64,000 bases of DNA, from the NCBI RefSeq assembly GCF_964340395.1, contig NC_135550.1, positions 4,562,601 through 4,626,600 on the forward strand. Direction: 5' to 3'. The stretch comes from Glandiceps talaboti. Its lineage: Eukaryota; Hemichordata; Enteropneusta; Spengelidae. Below are positions 35,925 to 45,523 of this stretch, one piece after another (position 1 is the stretch's first letter; the number at the start of each line of letters is the position of its first letter). A program made the position numbers and the translations under genes. Under the pieces are notes generated by a model. The model saw nothing but the letters and a program-made list of their open reading frames with translations, searched no databases and was not told the origin of the DNA.

Positions 35925-36560
35925 ATGGCATCGTTTCAAGTATCAGCACCAGATGGATTTGACTTTTCAAAGCCAAACGAATGGCCGAAGTGGATCCAGC
36001 GGTTTGATCGATTCTGCATCGCATCCGGTCTGTCAGCCAAAGATGGGTCGTCGCAAGTCAACACCCTGCTCTACACAATGGGAGATAAAGCGGATGAAAT
36101 CCTGCCGTCCTTTGAACTCACCGAAGAGCAACTCGCAGACATCACAGTCGTTAAAAGTAAGTTCGAAAACTACTTCATAGTCCGCCGAAATGTCATTTTC
36201 GAACGGGCGAAATTCAACAACCGTAAACAAGAGCCAGGCGAATCCGTTGACAGTTTCATTACGGCGCTATACGGACTGGCCGAACATTGTAAATATGGTG
36301 CCCTACGCGAAGAAATGATACGTGACAGGATTGTTGTAGGTTTACTTGATGAGAAGCTTTCTGAGAAGCTACAGTTAGATTCTACGTTGACTTTAGTAAA
36401 AGCTGTCGATCAAGCACGTCAAAGTGAAGCAGTAAAGAGTCAACAGCATACAATTCGAAGCCCTACAAGTGCCAGTAGTGACAACATGGATGCAGTGAAG
36501 TCCAATAAAGGGCGAAATTATAGAAAGAAACAACAGCCTAAAGGGAATGGGTTTCAATAA
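35925..36560 (+). CDS. gag: Gypsy gag protein
   Basis: 211 residues from ATG to TAA, with the capsid-like start MASFQVSAPDGFDFSKPNEW and a helical core (ESVDSFITALYGLAEHC). The two zinc knuckles (CSWCGNQSNHNRVNC at about 36,652 and CNACSKIGHFAKVC at about 36,711) lie after this TAA in the same frame. The stop therefore separates capsid from nucleocapsid and is more likely a lesion, or a readthrough site, than the native gag end. Confidence 0.8.
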   Translation: MASFQVSAPDGFDFSKPNEWPKWIQRFDRFCIASGLSAKDGSSQVNTLLYTMGDKADEILPSFELTEEQLADITVVKSKFENYFIVRRNVIFERAKFNNRKQEPGESVDSFITALYGLAEHCKYGALREEMIRDRIVVGLLDEKLSEKLQLDSTLTLVKAVDQARQSEAVKSQQHTIRSPTSASSDNMDAVKSNKGRNYRKKQQPKGNGFQ

Positions 36561-38687
36561 AAATCCGACAATACTTATAAGGATAGAAGTTCCACGGGAA
36601 GACAAAATAACCAACGTGGCAATAAATACAACCACAACTCTAGATGTTCATGGTGTGGAAACCAATCCAACCACAACAGAGTTAACTGTCCAGCAAAGGA
36701 TGTAAGTTGTAATGCATGTAGTAAGATTGGCCATTTTGCAAAAGTTTGCAGATCAAAAAGGAACCATGACCAATCAAACCAACCAAAGCAAATGAATGTA
36801 CTACAAGAGGCTGAATTTGATTCTGAATTCCTTGGTGAAATAGAAGCAACAGGAAGCAAAGCATGGATGGTAAATTTGTCTGTCAACAGTCAAAACGTAC
36901 AGTTCAAAATTGACACAGGTGCAGACGTAACTGCCATATCAGAGAAGACGTTTAACGAAACATTCAAATCATCACAACTCCAGCCTGCTGACAGAATACT
37001 GTATGGCCCAGGACAAGTCAAACTGGAAACTGTTGGTAAAATAAAAGGAGTGCTACACTTAGACTCCAACCACAATGGCCGCCAGCATACAGCCAAGTCA
37101 TGCCAAAATGTATATGTTGTGAAACATCTAAGTCAGGCGTTACTAGGTAGACCAGCTATAGAATCATTACACATACTATCAAGAGCTAATCTCAGCAGTG
37201 TGTCAGAGAAACAGAATAAACTGGCAAAATACAAACAGCTATTTCCAGGCCTGTTTACTGGACTAGGCAAGCTTGAGGGTACATATAAAGTTGACCTCAG
37301 AGATGATGCATGTCCACATGCAATTACTACTCCAAGGCAAGTTCCACTTCCACTCATGTCAAAGGTTAAAGACGAACTGGTACGCATGCAAAACCTTGGG
37401 GTAATCAAACCAGTTGATCAGCCAACTGACTGGTGTGCAGGCATGGTGGTAGTGCCCAAACCAAACTCTGAACGTGTTCGTATATGTGTGGACCTGCAAA
37501 AACTCAATGAAGTGGTACGTCGGGAATTACACCCAATACCTGCAGTCGACCACATTTTAGCACAGGTACATGGAGCAAAGGTGTTTTCTAAACTTGATGC
37601 TAACAGTGGGTTCTGGCAAATAGATTTGGATCCTGATTCACAGCTACTTACGACATTCATGACTCCGTTTGGACGATTTGCATTCCAGCGGTTACCATTT
37701 GGAATTACATCAGCACCAGAACACTTCCAAAAACGTATGCAGAAAATTCTTGATGGTCAGGAAGGTGTAATCTGTGAAATAGATGACGTCCTTATCTTCG
37801 GAGAAAATCAGAAACAACACGACATACGACTAATGAATGTCTTGTGCAGATTGGAGAAATCGGGACTGACATTGAACCAAGACAAATGTGAGTTTTCAGT
37901 AAAGTCAGTAAAATTTGTTGGCCATATCATTGGGGAACATGGAATCAGTGCTGACCCACTCAAAGTAAAGGCAATTGTTGAGATGGATAAACCCACCAAC
38001 ATTACTGAGTTACGGAGATTCTTAGGAATGGCAAACCAACTGAGTAAATTCACTCTAGACTTAGCAGAGACAACAAAACCACTCAGAGATCTTCTGTCAA
38101 AGAAAAATGCGTGGCACTGGTCTGATGCCCAAGACCAAGCTTTTGATAGAGTGAAGTCATTACTAAGTTCTACACCAATACTCACCTTGTTTAACACTAA
38201 ATCAGAGACACTACTCTCTGCAGACGCTTCATCATATGGTCTCGGTGCAGTTCTAGCACAGAAGCAGACAGATGGACATTGGAGGCCAGTGGCATATGCA
38301 TCACGAGCTATGACCAGTACAGAACAGAGGTATGCACAGATAGAGAAAGAAGCATTAGCTATCACATGGGCATGTCAACGCTTCAATAATTACCTACTGG
38401 GTCTTCATTTCAATATTGAAACTGACCACAAACCACTTGTACCATTACTAGGAGGCAAGAGTTTAGAGGACTTACCCCTAAGAGTTCAACGCTTCCGCCT
38501 CAGACTGATGAGATACTCATATACAATCTCACATGTGCCAGGTACAAATATGGTTACAGCCGATACACTCTCGCGTTCTCCACTGAAGTCATCACTGCAA
38601 ACTGAAGATCATAAACTCCAAGAGGAAACAACAGCCTACATAGATGCTGTTTACCAGGGATTGCCAGCGTCTCAATCACGTCTGTAG
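36561..38687 (+). CDS. pol: Gypsy pol: zinc knuckles, protease, reverse transcriptase, RNase H
   Basis: In frame with gag. The order is two CCHC-like knuckles (about 36,650-36,755), protease FKIDTGADVTAIS (catalytic Asp codon at 36912), reverse transcriptase with VRICVDLQKLNE, FSKLDANSGFWQI, FGITSAPEHFQ and IDDVLIFG (Asp pair at 37783-37788), then RNase H with LSADASSYGLGAVLAQ and TDHKPL. It ends at an internal TAG (38685-38687), after which the same frame continues into integrase. Confidence 0.9.
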   Translation, partial: KSDNTYKDRSSTGRQNNQRGNKYNHNSRCSWCGNQSNHNRVNCPAKDVSCNACSKIGHFAKVCRSKRNHDQSNQPKQMNVLQEAEFDSEFLGEIEATGSKAWMVNLSVNSQNVQFKIDTGADVTAISEKTFNETFKSSQLQPADRILYGPGQVKLETVGKIKGVLHLDSNHNGRQHTAKSCQNVYVVKHLSQALLGRPAIESLHILSRANLSSVSEKQNKLAKYKQLFPGLFTGLGKLEGTYKVDLRDDACPHAITTPRQVPLPLMSKVKDELVRMQNLGVIKPVDQPTDWCAGMVVVPKPNSERVRICVDLQKLNEVVRRELHPIPAVDHILAQVHGAKVFSKLDANSGFWQIDLDPDSQLLTTFMTPFGRFAFQRLPFGITSAPEHFQKRMQKILDGQEGVICEIDDVLIFGENQKQHDIRLMNVLCRLEKSGLTLNQDKCEFSVKSVKFVGHIIGEHGISADPLKVKAIVEMDKPTNITELRRFLGMANQLSKFTLDLAETTKPLRDLLSKKNAWHWSDAQDQAFDRVKSLLSSTPILTLFNTKSETLLSADASSYGLGAVLAQKQTDGHWRPVAYASRAMTSTEQRYAQIEKEALAITWACQRFNNYLLGLHFNIETDHKPLVPLLGGKSLEDLPLRVQRFRLRLMRYSYTISHVPGTNMVTADTLSRSPLKSSLQTEDHKLQEETTAYIDAVYQGLPASQSRL

Positions 38688-39476
38688 CAGATTCGCAACT
38701 GTCAATCGAATGACCAAGTTTGTCAGCTGATTAATCAATACGTCAAAACTGGATGGCCCAGGTGGCCAAAACTGTCCCCTATCACAAAACCATATTGGCA
38801 TGTAAGAGGAGAGTTAACCACTCATAACGGTCTTCTTCTGAAAGGTAGTAGACTAGTGATTCCAAAGGAAATGCAAGGGGAACTGTTACAAAGAATCCAT
38901 GAAGGTCACCTTGGCATATCTAAATGTCGTGCACGAGCAAGAGTTGCGGTATGGTGGCCCGGTCTCAGCAATGAAATCAACAACTTAGTGAAAAGTTGTG
39001 AAACCTGCATTAAAAGTCAGAAGGATCGTGCCGAACCATTGATATCGACCGAATTTCCAAGACGCCCATGGCAGAAAGTTGCCACTGATTTGCTTGAATG
39101 GCACGGATCAACATACCTTGCACTCGTCGACTATTATTCACGCTATGTAGAGTTATCAAAACTCTATTCCTTGTCATCAGCAGCAGTTATAAGATCTGTG
39201 AAGTCTATATTTGCACGTCACGGAGTTCCTGAAACTGTAATGTCAGACAACGGACCACAGTATGCTTCTGTGGAACTTCAGGAATTTGCATTAGACTATG
39301 ATTTTACACATGTGACAGGTAGTCCACATTACCCTCAGTCGAATGGCGCAATTGAAAGAGCAGTGCAGACTGTTAAGAAGTTGTTAACATCATTGGATGA
39401 TCCCAACAAGGCGTTACTTGCATATCGATCAACACCACTGGAGAATACGCAGTACAGTACCGATTCTACCAGATAA
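38688..39476 (+). CDS. Gypsy integrase
   Basis: Continues the pol frame after the TAG. It has an HHCC zinc domain (HEGHLGISKCRARARVAVWW, then CETC) and the D,D-35-E core: ATDLLEW, MSDNGPQYAS and NGAIERAV. The frame ends at 39476, just after the RSTPLEN motif, where the usual downstream helix is missing. This suggests a small deletion with frameshift. Confidence 0.88.
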   Translation, partial: QIRNCQSNDQVCQLINQYVKTGWPRWPKLSPITKPYWHVRGELTTHNGLLLKGSRLVIPKEMQGELLQRIHEGHLGISKCRARARVAVWWPGLSNEINNLVKSCETCIKSQKDRAEPLISTEFPRRPWQKVATDLLEWHGSTYLALVDYYSRYVELSKLYSLSSAAVIRSVKSIFARHGVPETVMSDNGPQYASVELQEFALDYDFTHVTGSPHYPQSNGAIERAVQTVKKLLTSLDDPNKALLAYRSTPLENTQYSTDSTR

Positions 39477-39978
39477 TCTGGAGCCACACATTCCAGATTC
39501 ATATTCACTGCGTGAGAAGGAAGAAGTATTGAGAAACCGCCAGAAACGTAACTATGACAACCGCCATCGTGTAGTGGAGCGCAGCAAATTATCGCCAGGA
39601 TATAAAGTGTATGTTAAAGGTGATAACGTTCCTGCAACCGTTGTTCGAGCTGCTGGTACACCTAGATCATATATCGTACAAACGCCGAAAGGAACACTTC
39701 GTCGCAACACTCGTCATCTAGCAATGCGACCAGAACGAAATGTTGATGTAAAAACTTCTACCCTGATCAATACTTGGGAAAAGAACATTCCGTCCGAAGT
39801 TCTACTTAGATCACCTGTTGTTAGACCAGAGACTCTTTCCAAAGGACAGGATGTGACAAAAGAAACTATGGTGAACGGAAGTGCTATACCCATACAGACA
39901 GTGGTACCAGATACCACAGGACAATACACTACGCGATCAGGAAGAATTGTTAATCCACCAAGTAAACTAGATTTGTGA
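39440..39978 (+). CDS. Gypsy integrase C-terminal region, shifted frame
   Basis: Resumes in the +1 frame with PILPDNLEPHIPDS, a basic stretch (RNRQKRNYDNRHR) and a tail ending TRSGRIVNPP, as in related pol proteins. The overlap with the previous frame marks the lesion at about 39,440-39,476. It stops at TGA (39976-39978). No envelope gene follows. Confidence 0.8.
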
Positions 39979-40209
39979 CATTAATATGGTGCATGCAATC
40001 ACTATGCTTTTATTAGTCATGGACTGTTTCGGAAACACTCGTTATAGTTTTCATAAAAGACTAAAACAGCACAGTTTATTACCAAGTGATTCACACAAAG
40101 AGTTGAACAATTTGTTTGTTTGAGTTCTTACTCATGTTACTGTTAACATTTCATAAAGTTTCAAAAAGTTCTTTGATCTATTGGACATTAGGCAAAGAGG
40201 ACTCGACTT

Positions 40210-40219
40210 GGAAGGGAGA
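40210..40219 (+). promoter_or_regulatory. Polypurine tract
   Basis: GGAAGGGAGA directly abuts the 3' LTR, as expected for the plus-strand primer of a Gypsy element. Confidence 0.75.
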
Positions 40220-40370
40220 TGTAGTGATATCGCCCTCTATCATAACACGCCCACTATTCGTGTTGGATGTAACGTTATTCTAGTAGTTTCTGCAATGACG
40301 CAGTTCAATAAAGTTCATGTTCACGTTCAACCTTTGCGTGTTTTTCTAACTAATATGTCCCCAACATAAC
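40220..40370 (+). repeat. 3' LTR (151 bp)
   Basis: Same start and end as the 5' LTR with one substitution. It is followed immediately by TAGATTAGTAATAAAAGTTC, the right half of the interrupted repeat. Confidence 0.9.
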
Positions 40371-40810
40371 TAGATTAGTAATAAAAGTTCATATCTCAAA
40401 GACCATAGAATAGTTGTGCTAAATTCTATTCATACTTTTACAGAACAATGAATCCATATGATGAAGTTCTATAATTAACACATCACGTCATATTAAACTT
40501 GCTGACGCTTCAATCGTACCTGGTACAAACAATTCCGAAATACGCGATGTTGAGATGTCGAAGACTTATGTTGTTACGTAACAGAATATCATTGTATTGT
40601 ACTGTACTGTACTGTATTGTATTGTATTGTATTGTATTGTATTGTATTGTATTGTATTGTATTGTATTGTATTGTATTGTATTGTATTTTATTTTATTTT
40701 ACAAAGGTTAACCGCATTTTGACTTCATTTCAGAGTTCATAATGAAAATTACCAAAATATCCTGAATGGAATGAACTTGGCTCTGAGACTCGTAACATTT
40801 GCTCCTACAA
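40371..40810 (+). repeat. Right half of the interrupted dispersed repeat, with (TATTG)n expansion
   Basis: Matches 16,627-16,925 on both sides of a pentanucleotide block at about 40,590-40,690 (about 20 TGTAT/TATTG units). The 16.8-kb copy has only about one unit at the same place. Confidence 0.85.
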
Positions 40811-41240
40811 TCATCTGTATAAAGGATATAGAGCAATGGAAACAAAGCACAGCCTCGAGGAGAGCGAGTACAAACGAGTCCGACAGATGACCATTAACAA
40901 AAAAACCTTTGAGATCTGTTGGTTAGAATTTAAAAAAGTATTAAAAGAAGCTTAAGTCGTTATACAGCGTGTTTTGTGCAACATTCACCCTTGAACACTT
41001 CCCATAACATATATTTAAACATAAGGTGTGCTGTTGTGAACGTCTACGTTCTATATAATACTTAACACTATCTTTTGTAGACTTTAACACTATGTGTTAA
41101 CATAGGGACGATCGCACAATATCACACAAGCTCAATAACTTTGTTCATTTAGTACAAACCCCCTCCCCCTAAACGAACGTTCGCAAATGCGACATCAGCA
41201 ACACGTTTATATATTCATTGACTAGGAGGTAAACCATGAT
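40811..41240. other. No recognised gene
   Basis: AT-rich sequence. TTTGTAGACTTTAACACTAT and TAACACTATCTTTTG form a small local duplication near 41,070. Nothing else stands out. Confidence 0.45.
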
Positions 41241-41244
41241 GAAA

Positions 41245-41350
41245 ATTGGTATTCAATTTGAACTTTTGTTCCAAACATAACTTGAAAATTTTACCTGAAA
41301 TTTTCGACTGCACACTTAAGTCTTTGTCAACAAGTTGAATTAAATACTAT
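41245..41350 (+). repeat. Dispersed repeat, copy 1
   Basis: AACTTTTGTTCCAAACATAA, ACCTGAAATTTTCGACTGCA and CACTTAAGTCTTTGTCAAC match copy 2 at 46,885-46,985 with scattered differences. The homology is about 100 bp and in the same orientation. Confidence 0.7.
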
Positions 41351-41944
41351 GGTTTACCAACACAGATGAATTTCCATTTGAAGACATGGTGAAAATTGTA
41401 GTGATTCACACCACTAGCATGATCAATACAATGTAGAAACATGGTGGTAAACACATTAAAATATCCGCTGTAAACCTAGCACTGTATCTCACATTAGAAG
41501 TAAATGTTAATCAACTGATCAACATCTCAGTAGTGAACCTGTTATCATTGAAGGTTTGAAAGTTTTCGAAATTTGGTTAGAAGTGCAAAAATTAAGTTCA
41601 GAACCACCCCCCCCCCCCCAGTTTATGTGAATTGTGCGATCCTTTCAACGCGTTACGCGTCCAGTGTCCGCTATTAATGTTATTTACCGACATGCACCAG
41701 TACACATTGCATTGTGTTTTAGATAATAATGTATGGTATTGATATGTTTAAGGTTTATCTTGATGAACGTAAACCTGTAATTAACAATGTCAGAAAATAT
41801 TCCACAATATGTTATCATAATTAAACTAAGCCATTTTAAGACACTCTCTTAGTCTGTATAAAGATATGATAATATAATTATGTCATGTCGCCTTATCACC
41901 CCCTGGATAGCACAGTCAATTCTTTGTGTTGACTGTAAAGTTTC

Positions 41945-42285
41945 AATTAGGCGGGTTGATGCTTTCAACGTCTCAACCCGTCACAACATTTTTTTCATGA
42001 ATTACACAAACAACAATACAGACACTAATACTACGCACGCGCACGAAATGTTACATTTTATCTCACTGTGAACACCAGTTTTGCGTTTAAATCTTCATTG
42101 TCTCATCCTGCATGTCGCGACATTGATGTTGATTTGTCTTTACAGTACTAGTGAGATAAAATGTGTCATTTTATGTGTGCACGCTATCACATTGTATGTA
42201 TCTTTGTTCACGTAATTAATTCGTAACTAAAATTTTAAACGGTATGTGAGACGTCAAAACCATCATGCCGCCTAATCAAAATTTT
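41945..42285. repeat. Foldback (MITE-like) element, about 340 bp
   Basis: Left arm about 41,945-42,066, right arm about 42,150-42,285. The inner ends match best (ACATTTTATCTCACT against AGTGAGATAAAATGTG). Outer ends share ATTAGGCGG and TGATGnTTT, and ACGTCTCA recurs in both. It ends about 80 bases before the orphan LicD exon copy. Confidence 0.6.
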
Positions 42286-42368
42286 CGGTCACGCTTGTTT
42301 TGTACTAACCATTTTTATCGAATAACTATTTGCTGACGATATAAATATAAATACACTTCGGAGGTTTT

Positions 42369-42813
42369 CTAAATAGTGAATGGAAGCCAACATTTCCACT
42401 TGTAAGGCAAATGCACTTTATAGTTTCTTGAATACGAATAAGGGTATCTTATCTCTAAGAAATCGTCATAATTGTGTGGAACTTTTGCTTTTAAACCAAT
42501 AAAATCTAATCTTGTGGTTGGAAATAGCCATGACAACGGGAATTCGATTGATTTGCTGTATACATGGTCCACATATGCCATCTCATTGATAACTCTTTTT
42601 GAAAAATATCTTTTCACCATTTTACTTCTTGGTTTTCCTGCGAATTCCCCGTCATACACCACCCATCGCTGGAGATCCACCGTTAAATTTCTGTAACTTG
42701 CTATAACTGCGTTTGCATCAATCCCTTTTTGTTTGAGTTGTTTCTGAAATTTGGAATCTTTGTACGATTTCCCTTCAGGCCATAATCGTCCGAAATCTGC
42801 ATCCCCGTCGTGT
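42369..42813 (-). CDS. Orphan second copy of the LicD-family terminal exon
   Basis: The minus-strand acceptor TTGTTTATTACAG and 147 open codons read HDGDADFGRLWPEGK at the start, with DFIGLKAKVPHNYDDFLEIR near the end. It is almost the same as exon 2 of the gene at 28.4 kb (a few substitutions, one extra Ser codon, and an Ile before the stop). Flanking intron sequence is duplicated too, to about 43,305. I found no matching first exon between here and 64,000 on the minus strand, so it may be an orphan exon, or its partner lies outside the window. It cannot serve the 31.3-kb exon, which lies downstream of it on that strand. Confidence 0.65.
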
Positions 42814-43305
42814 CTGTAATAAACAAACCATAGCGTGTTACATGAGGCATATTCTGTATTCAATGTGTGGGTGTTTCTGTGGTTTATACTTTTCATCGTC
42901 ATTGAAATACACTTGTATCGGAGCTGTCACCAGGAACTTGGCCCAAGGAACTTGGACACACTATCACCCAAATATGAACTTGAATGACTCATTTGAAATA
43001 CGTGTGTATGTTGTAAAGCATACCACCAACGGTCAAATTGTGGGAATGAATTTGATGTTTCTTATTAATTGCGTGAACTTTATGTGAACTTTATGTGATG
43101 TAAAATCATAACAAGACTCTCCACAAAAAAGTTTACGAAATTGTTTTCCTGGAGTTCTGCTTTCTCTGAAGTTGTTCACGGATGCCAACAATTTATAAAA
43201 TGATAAGTTGAAGACAGTATAAGTATTCTCCCATTTGAAAACCTATCTTCAAGTCTTGAATTAAATCTCAACGATGCCGGCATAAAACCAGGGTAGTTAT
43301 TGGTG
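42814..43305 (-). repeat. Duplicated intron flank of the LicD-family exon
   Basis: Matches about 28,816-29,350 (CGGAGCTGTCACCAGGAACT, AATATGAACTTGAATG, AAATCATAACAAGACTCTCC, TTAAATCTCAACGA) with several indels. The homology ends after CATAAAACC(A/T)GGGTAGTTATT. Confidence 0.8.
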
Positions 43306-44905
43306 TAGCCTGTTACACAAGATACGATTTTTTTCCTGTACAAATATCAAAATTATATTTTAGAATATTCCATAACATGTTATGGAGAAAACAAACCTAA
43401 ATAAGATTGGTAACTTTTATGGAACACATAATGTTCCAAATCTTGTTAAAATTAATCCCATGAAAAGATATGGAACACTCACAAAAGGCAATATAAACAT
43501 GGTGAAGCTTTCAGTGAAAAGCTTAGTTTTCAATAAAACTTTGCATAATTAGTATAGTTGCACACCATACCATTTAAAATTATTTTATCATTATGAAAAA
43601 TTAGAGTGTACATATATATGTATTTCATGAAACAAAACGCTTTGTACATTGAGAAGTTAGCTATATATTACCATATTCTTTCTTTTCAACAATTATTAAA
43701 TATTTATGATCAGCGTTTACCAAATTTGAATATCTGTGAAATTAAACCCATCAGGGATTTTCAGCTCACCAAGTCACCAAATCATCCCAGTATATGCATG
43801 GTTTCACTGACTGACATAATCTACACCGTGATATTCTAGATGAGTTGATTCTATTTGGTCAGACTTTGCCCACCTGGCTTTGGCTGTTTATTTCTTAACC
43901 AGGTTATTCCTTTACTACTTTACCAATTAATGACTTGTTTCATCGGTTTGATCAATTTGTCTAACAGATTGTCATGGTCCACTGCACTAGCTTTAGAAAC
44001 TACATGTATATGTTGAATGTATATGCATTTTAAGAGGGAGATGCATAAGAAATCAATATTTTGACCATTTTAGAGATTATATGCTCTTTTGCCATATTAA
44101 ATATTCCTCTTTCACACAGCAAAAATTGAACAGGGTTTGAGTTTTGCAATTCCCGAAAAATCATGAAAAAAAGGAAGTAAAAATAAATAAACAAATGCAT
44201 GGGTACCCAAACGTCTAAAGAAGCCCTATTTTATCACTATAAACTCACACTATTTCCATACAACTAAGACGATTGATAGAGGATTATGCAAAATATACGC
44301 GGGTGTCAAATTCGCACCTGCCCAGATCACTAGCACTTTGAACATAGAGTAAAAGGGGAGATATCTCCATGACGGTATATGAAGGTTACCCGATGCGAAA
44401 GAAAAGGATGTGGGTATCCCAGCAATAACTTCCTTTCTCTTCCAGTAATGAAGTTACAACGTCAATAACATAGAAAAATATAGATATAATGCATTTTGAC
44501 AAACAAGTACATGTGAAAACTCTCGAAGAATACCGACACTTGATGACACTACATCCCCAAAAAAGTCACCAATAGTCTCTCCATTGGTGACTATTTGGCG
44601 GTAGTGTTTGTGTGTTTGTTTGTTTTTTGTTTGTTTGTTGCTGTTGTTTGTTCGTTTGTTTTGCAGTGGGGGATCGTTAAGAATGGTGCCTTAAAACAGG
44701 CCGTGGTTTGCGACGATGCTATTGTGTGGGCTAAGGGTCGCTATTATTTTCCATTAGACGGTGATTTATTCAGTTTTTAAAATCAAAGAAACTTGTTTGC
44801 TGGCCACTGGGGTAATGTATTGTGCAGGTCACATGCTACATGCACTGTACTATTCGATAGAACCTATGTGCTGGGCTAATTGCACACACAATTTTGTGTA
44901 TTTAA
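43306..44905. other. No recognised gene; palindromes
   Basis: Contains a perfect 18-bp palindrome (43369-43386), a TGGAACA/TGTTCCA stem near 43,420-43,440 and a 10-bp perfect stem at 44564-44573/44583-44592. A T/G-rich (TTTG)n stretch lies near 44,610-44,660. No coding frame was recognised. Confidence 0.5.
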
Positions 44906-44909
44906 CCTC

Positions 44910-45345
44910 CACCCCCAAAGATGGTGGTTATTTTTAAAAATAGCGCCAATGGCATTGTAGCACAACTGTACATGTTTTAAAAGTGTTTATCCACAAGTTG
45001 ATCCATGCTAGGTATTGGTGTTAATTTACGGTATAACTACCCAGTTGCCTATCCAACCCTGTTGTTATCTTTGCAATATATGCGATCATTTGGCTGTTGC
45101 TATCGGCATGGTCATGTTGCTAAGCATACTGGCATACATTTTTTTTATGTTCATTCACTTTCTATATGAATCCCTTATGTTCTCTTTGCAATATACATGA
45201 TCATTTGGCTGTTGCTATGGGCGTGGTGTTGTTGGTAGGTATATTTGCATACATTTTTTGAATGTTTATTCTTTAGCCTATTAATTCCTATTGATATCTT
45301 TGCAACATAAGTGATCATTTGGCTGTTGCTATTACGTAAATTGCT
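44910..45345 (-). repeat. Inverted copy of the 1.9-2.35-kb dispersed repeat
   Basis: The minus strand reads GATAACAACAGGGTTGGATA, AGCCAAATGATC, GACCATGCC and GCTATTTTTAAAAATA as in 1930-2350. Three diverged internal units are visible. Confidence 0.75.
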
Positions 45346-45416
45346 CATAAATATTCACAGGATTTTTACCAAAACCTAATCAAGTCTTCCCATTACCCTA
45401 CGGAATACGTCTTCAA

Positions 45417-45485
45417 AATTTTGTTTGAATTGAGCAAGCCGTTATGGAGAAAACGGTGACACAGACAGAGACAGACAGACAGACA

Positions 45486-45520
<35 letters not shown>
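45417..45520 (+). repeat. Repeat terminus with (CAGA)n/(CA)n tail
   Basis: GTTTGAATTGAGCAAGCCGT, then AGAAAACGGTGACACAGACA, then CAGA and (CA)n. It corresponds to the terminus at 5455-5573. Confidence 0.7.

Positions 45521-45523
<3 letters not shown>

Larger units (their letters stand above)
35744..40370 (+). mobile_element. Ty3/Gypsy LTR retrotransposon, near full-length, inactivated
   Basis: Two 151-bp LTRs, a tRNA-Leu-type primer site, gag, protease, reverse transcriptase, RNase H, integrase and a purine tract occur in the normal order. The reading frame from 35925 is broken by TAA at 36558-36560 (end of gag), TAG at 38685-38687, and a frame change near 39,460 within the integrase C-terminal region. 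The catalytic phrasing (CEIDDVLIFG) is like the K02A2.6-type Gypsy proteins common in invertebrates. The LTRs differ at one position, so the insertion is young. The target repeat is known uninterrupted at 16.6 kb. Confidence 0.93.

Noticed and set aside
36033-38365. Minus-strand and alternate-frame open frames within the Gypsy element
   Set aside because: Shadows of the gag-pol frame; no independent evidence.
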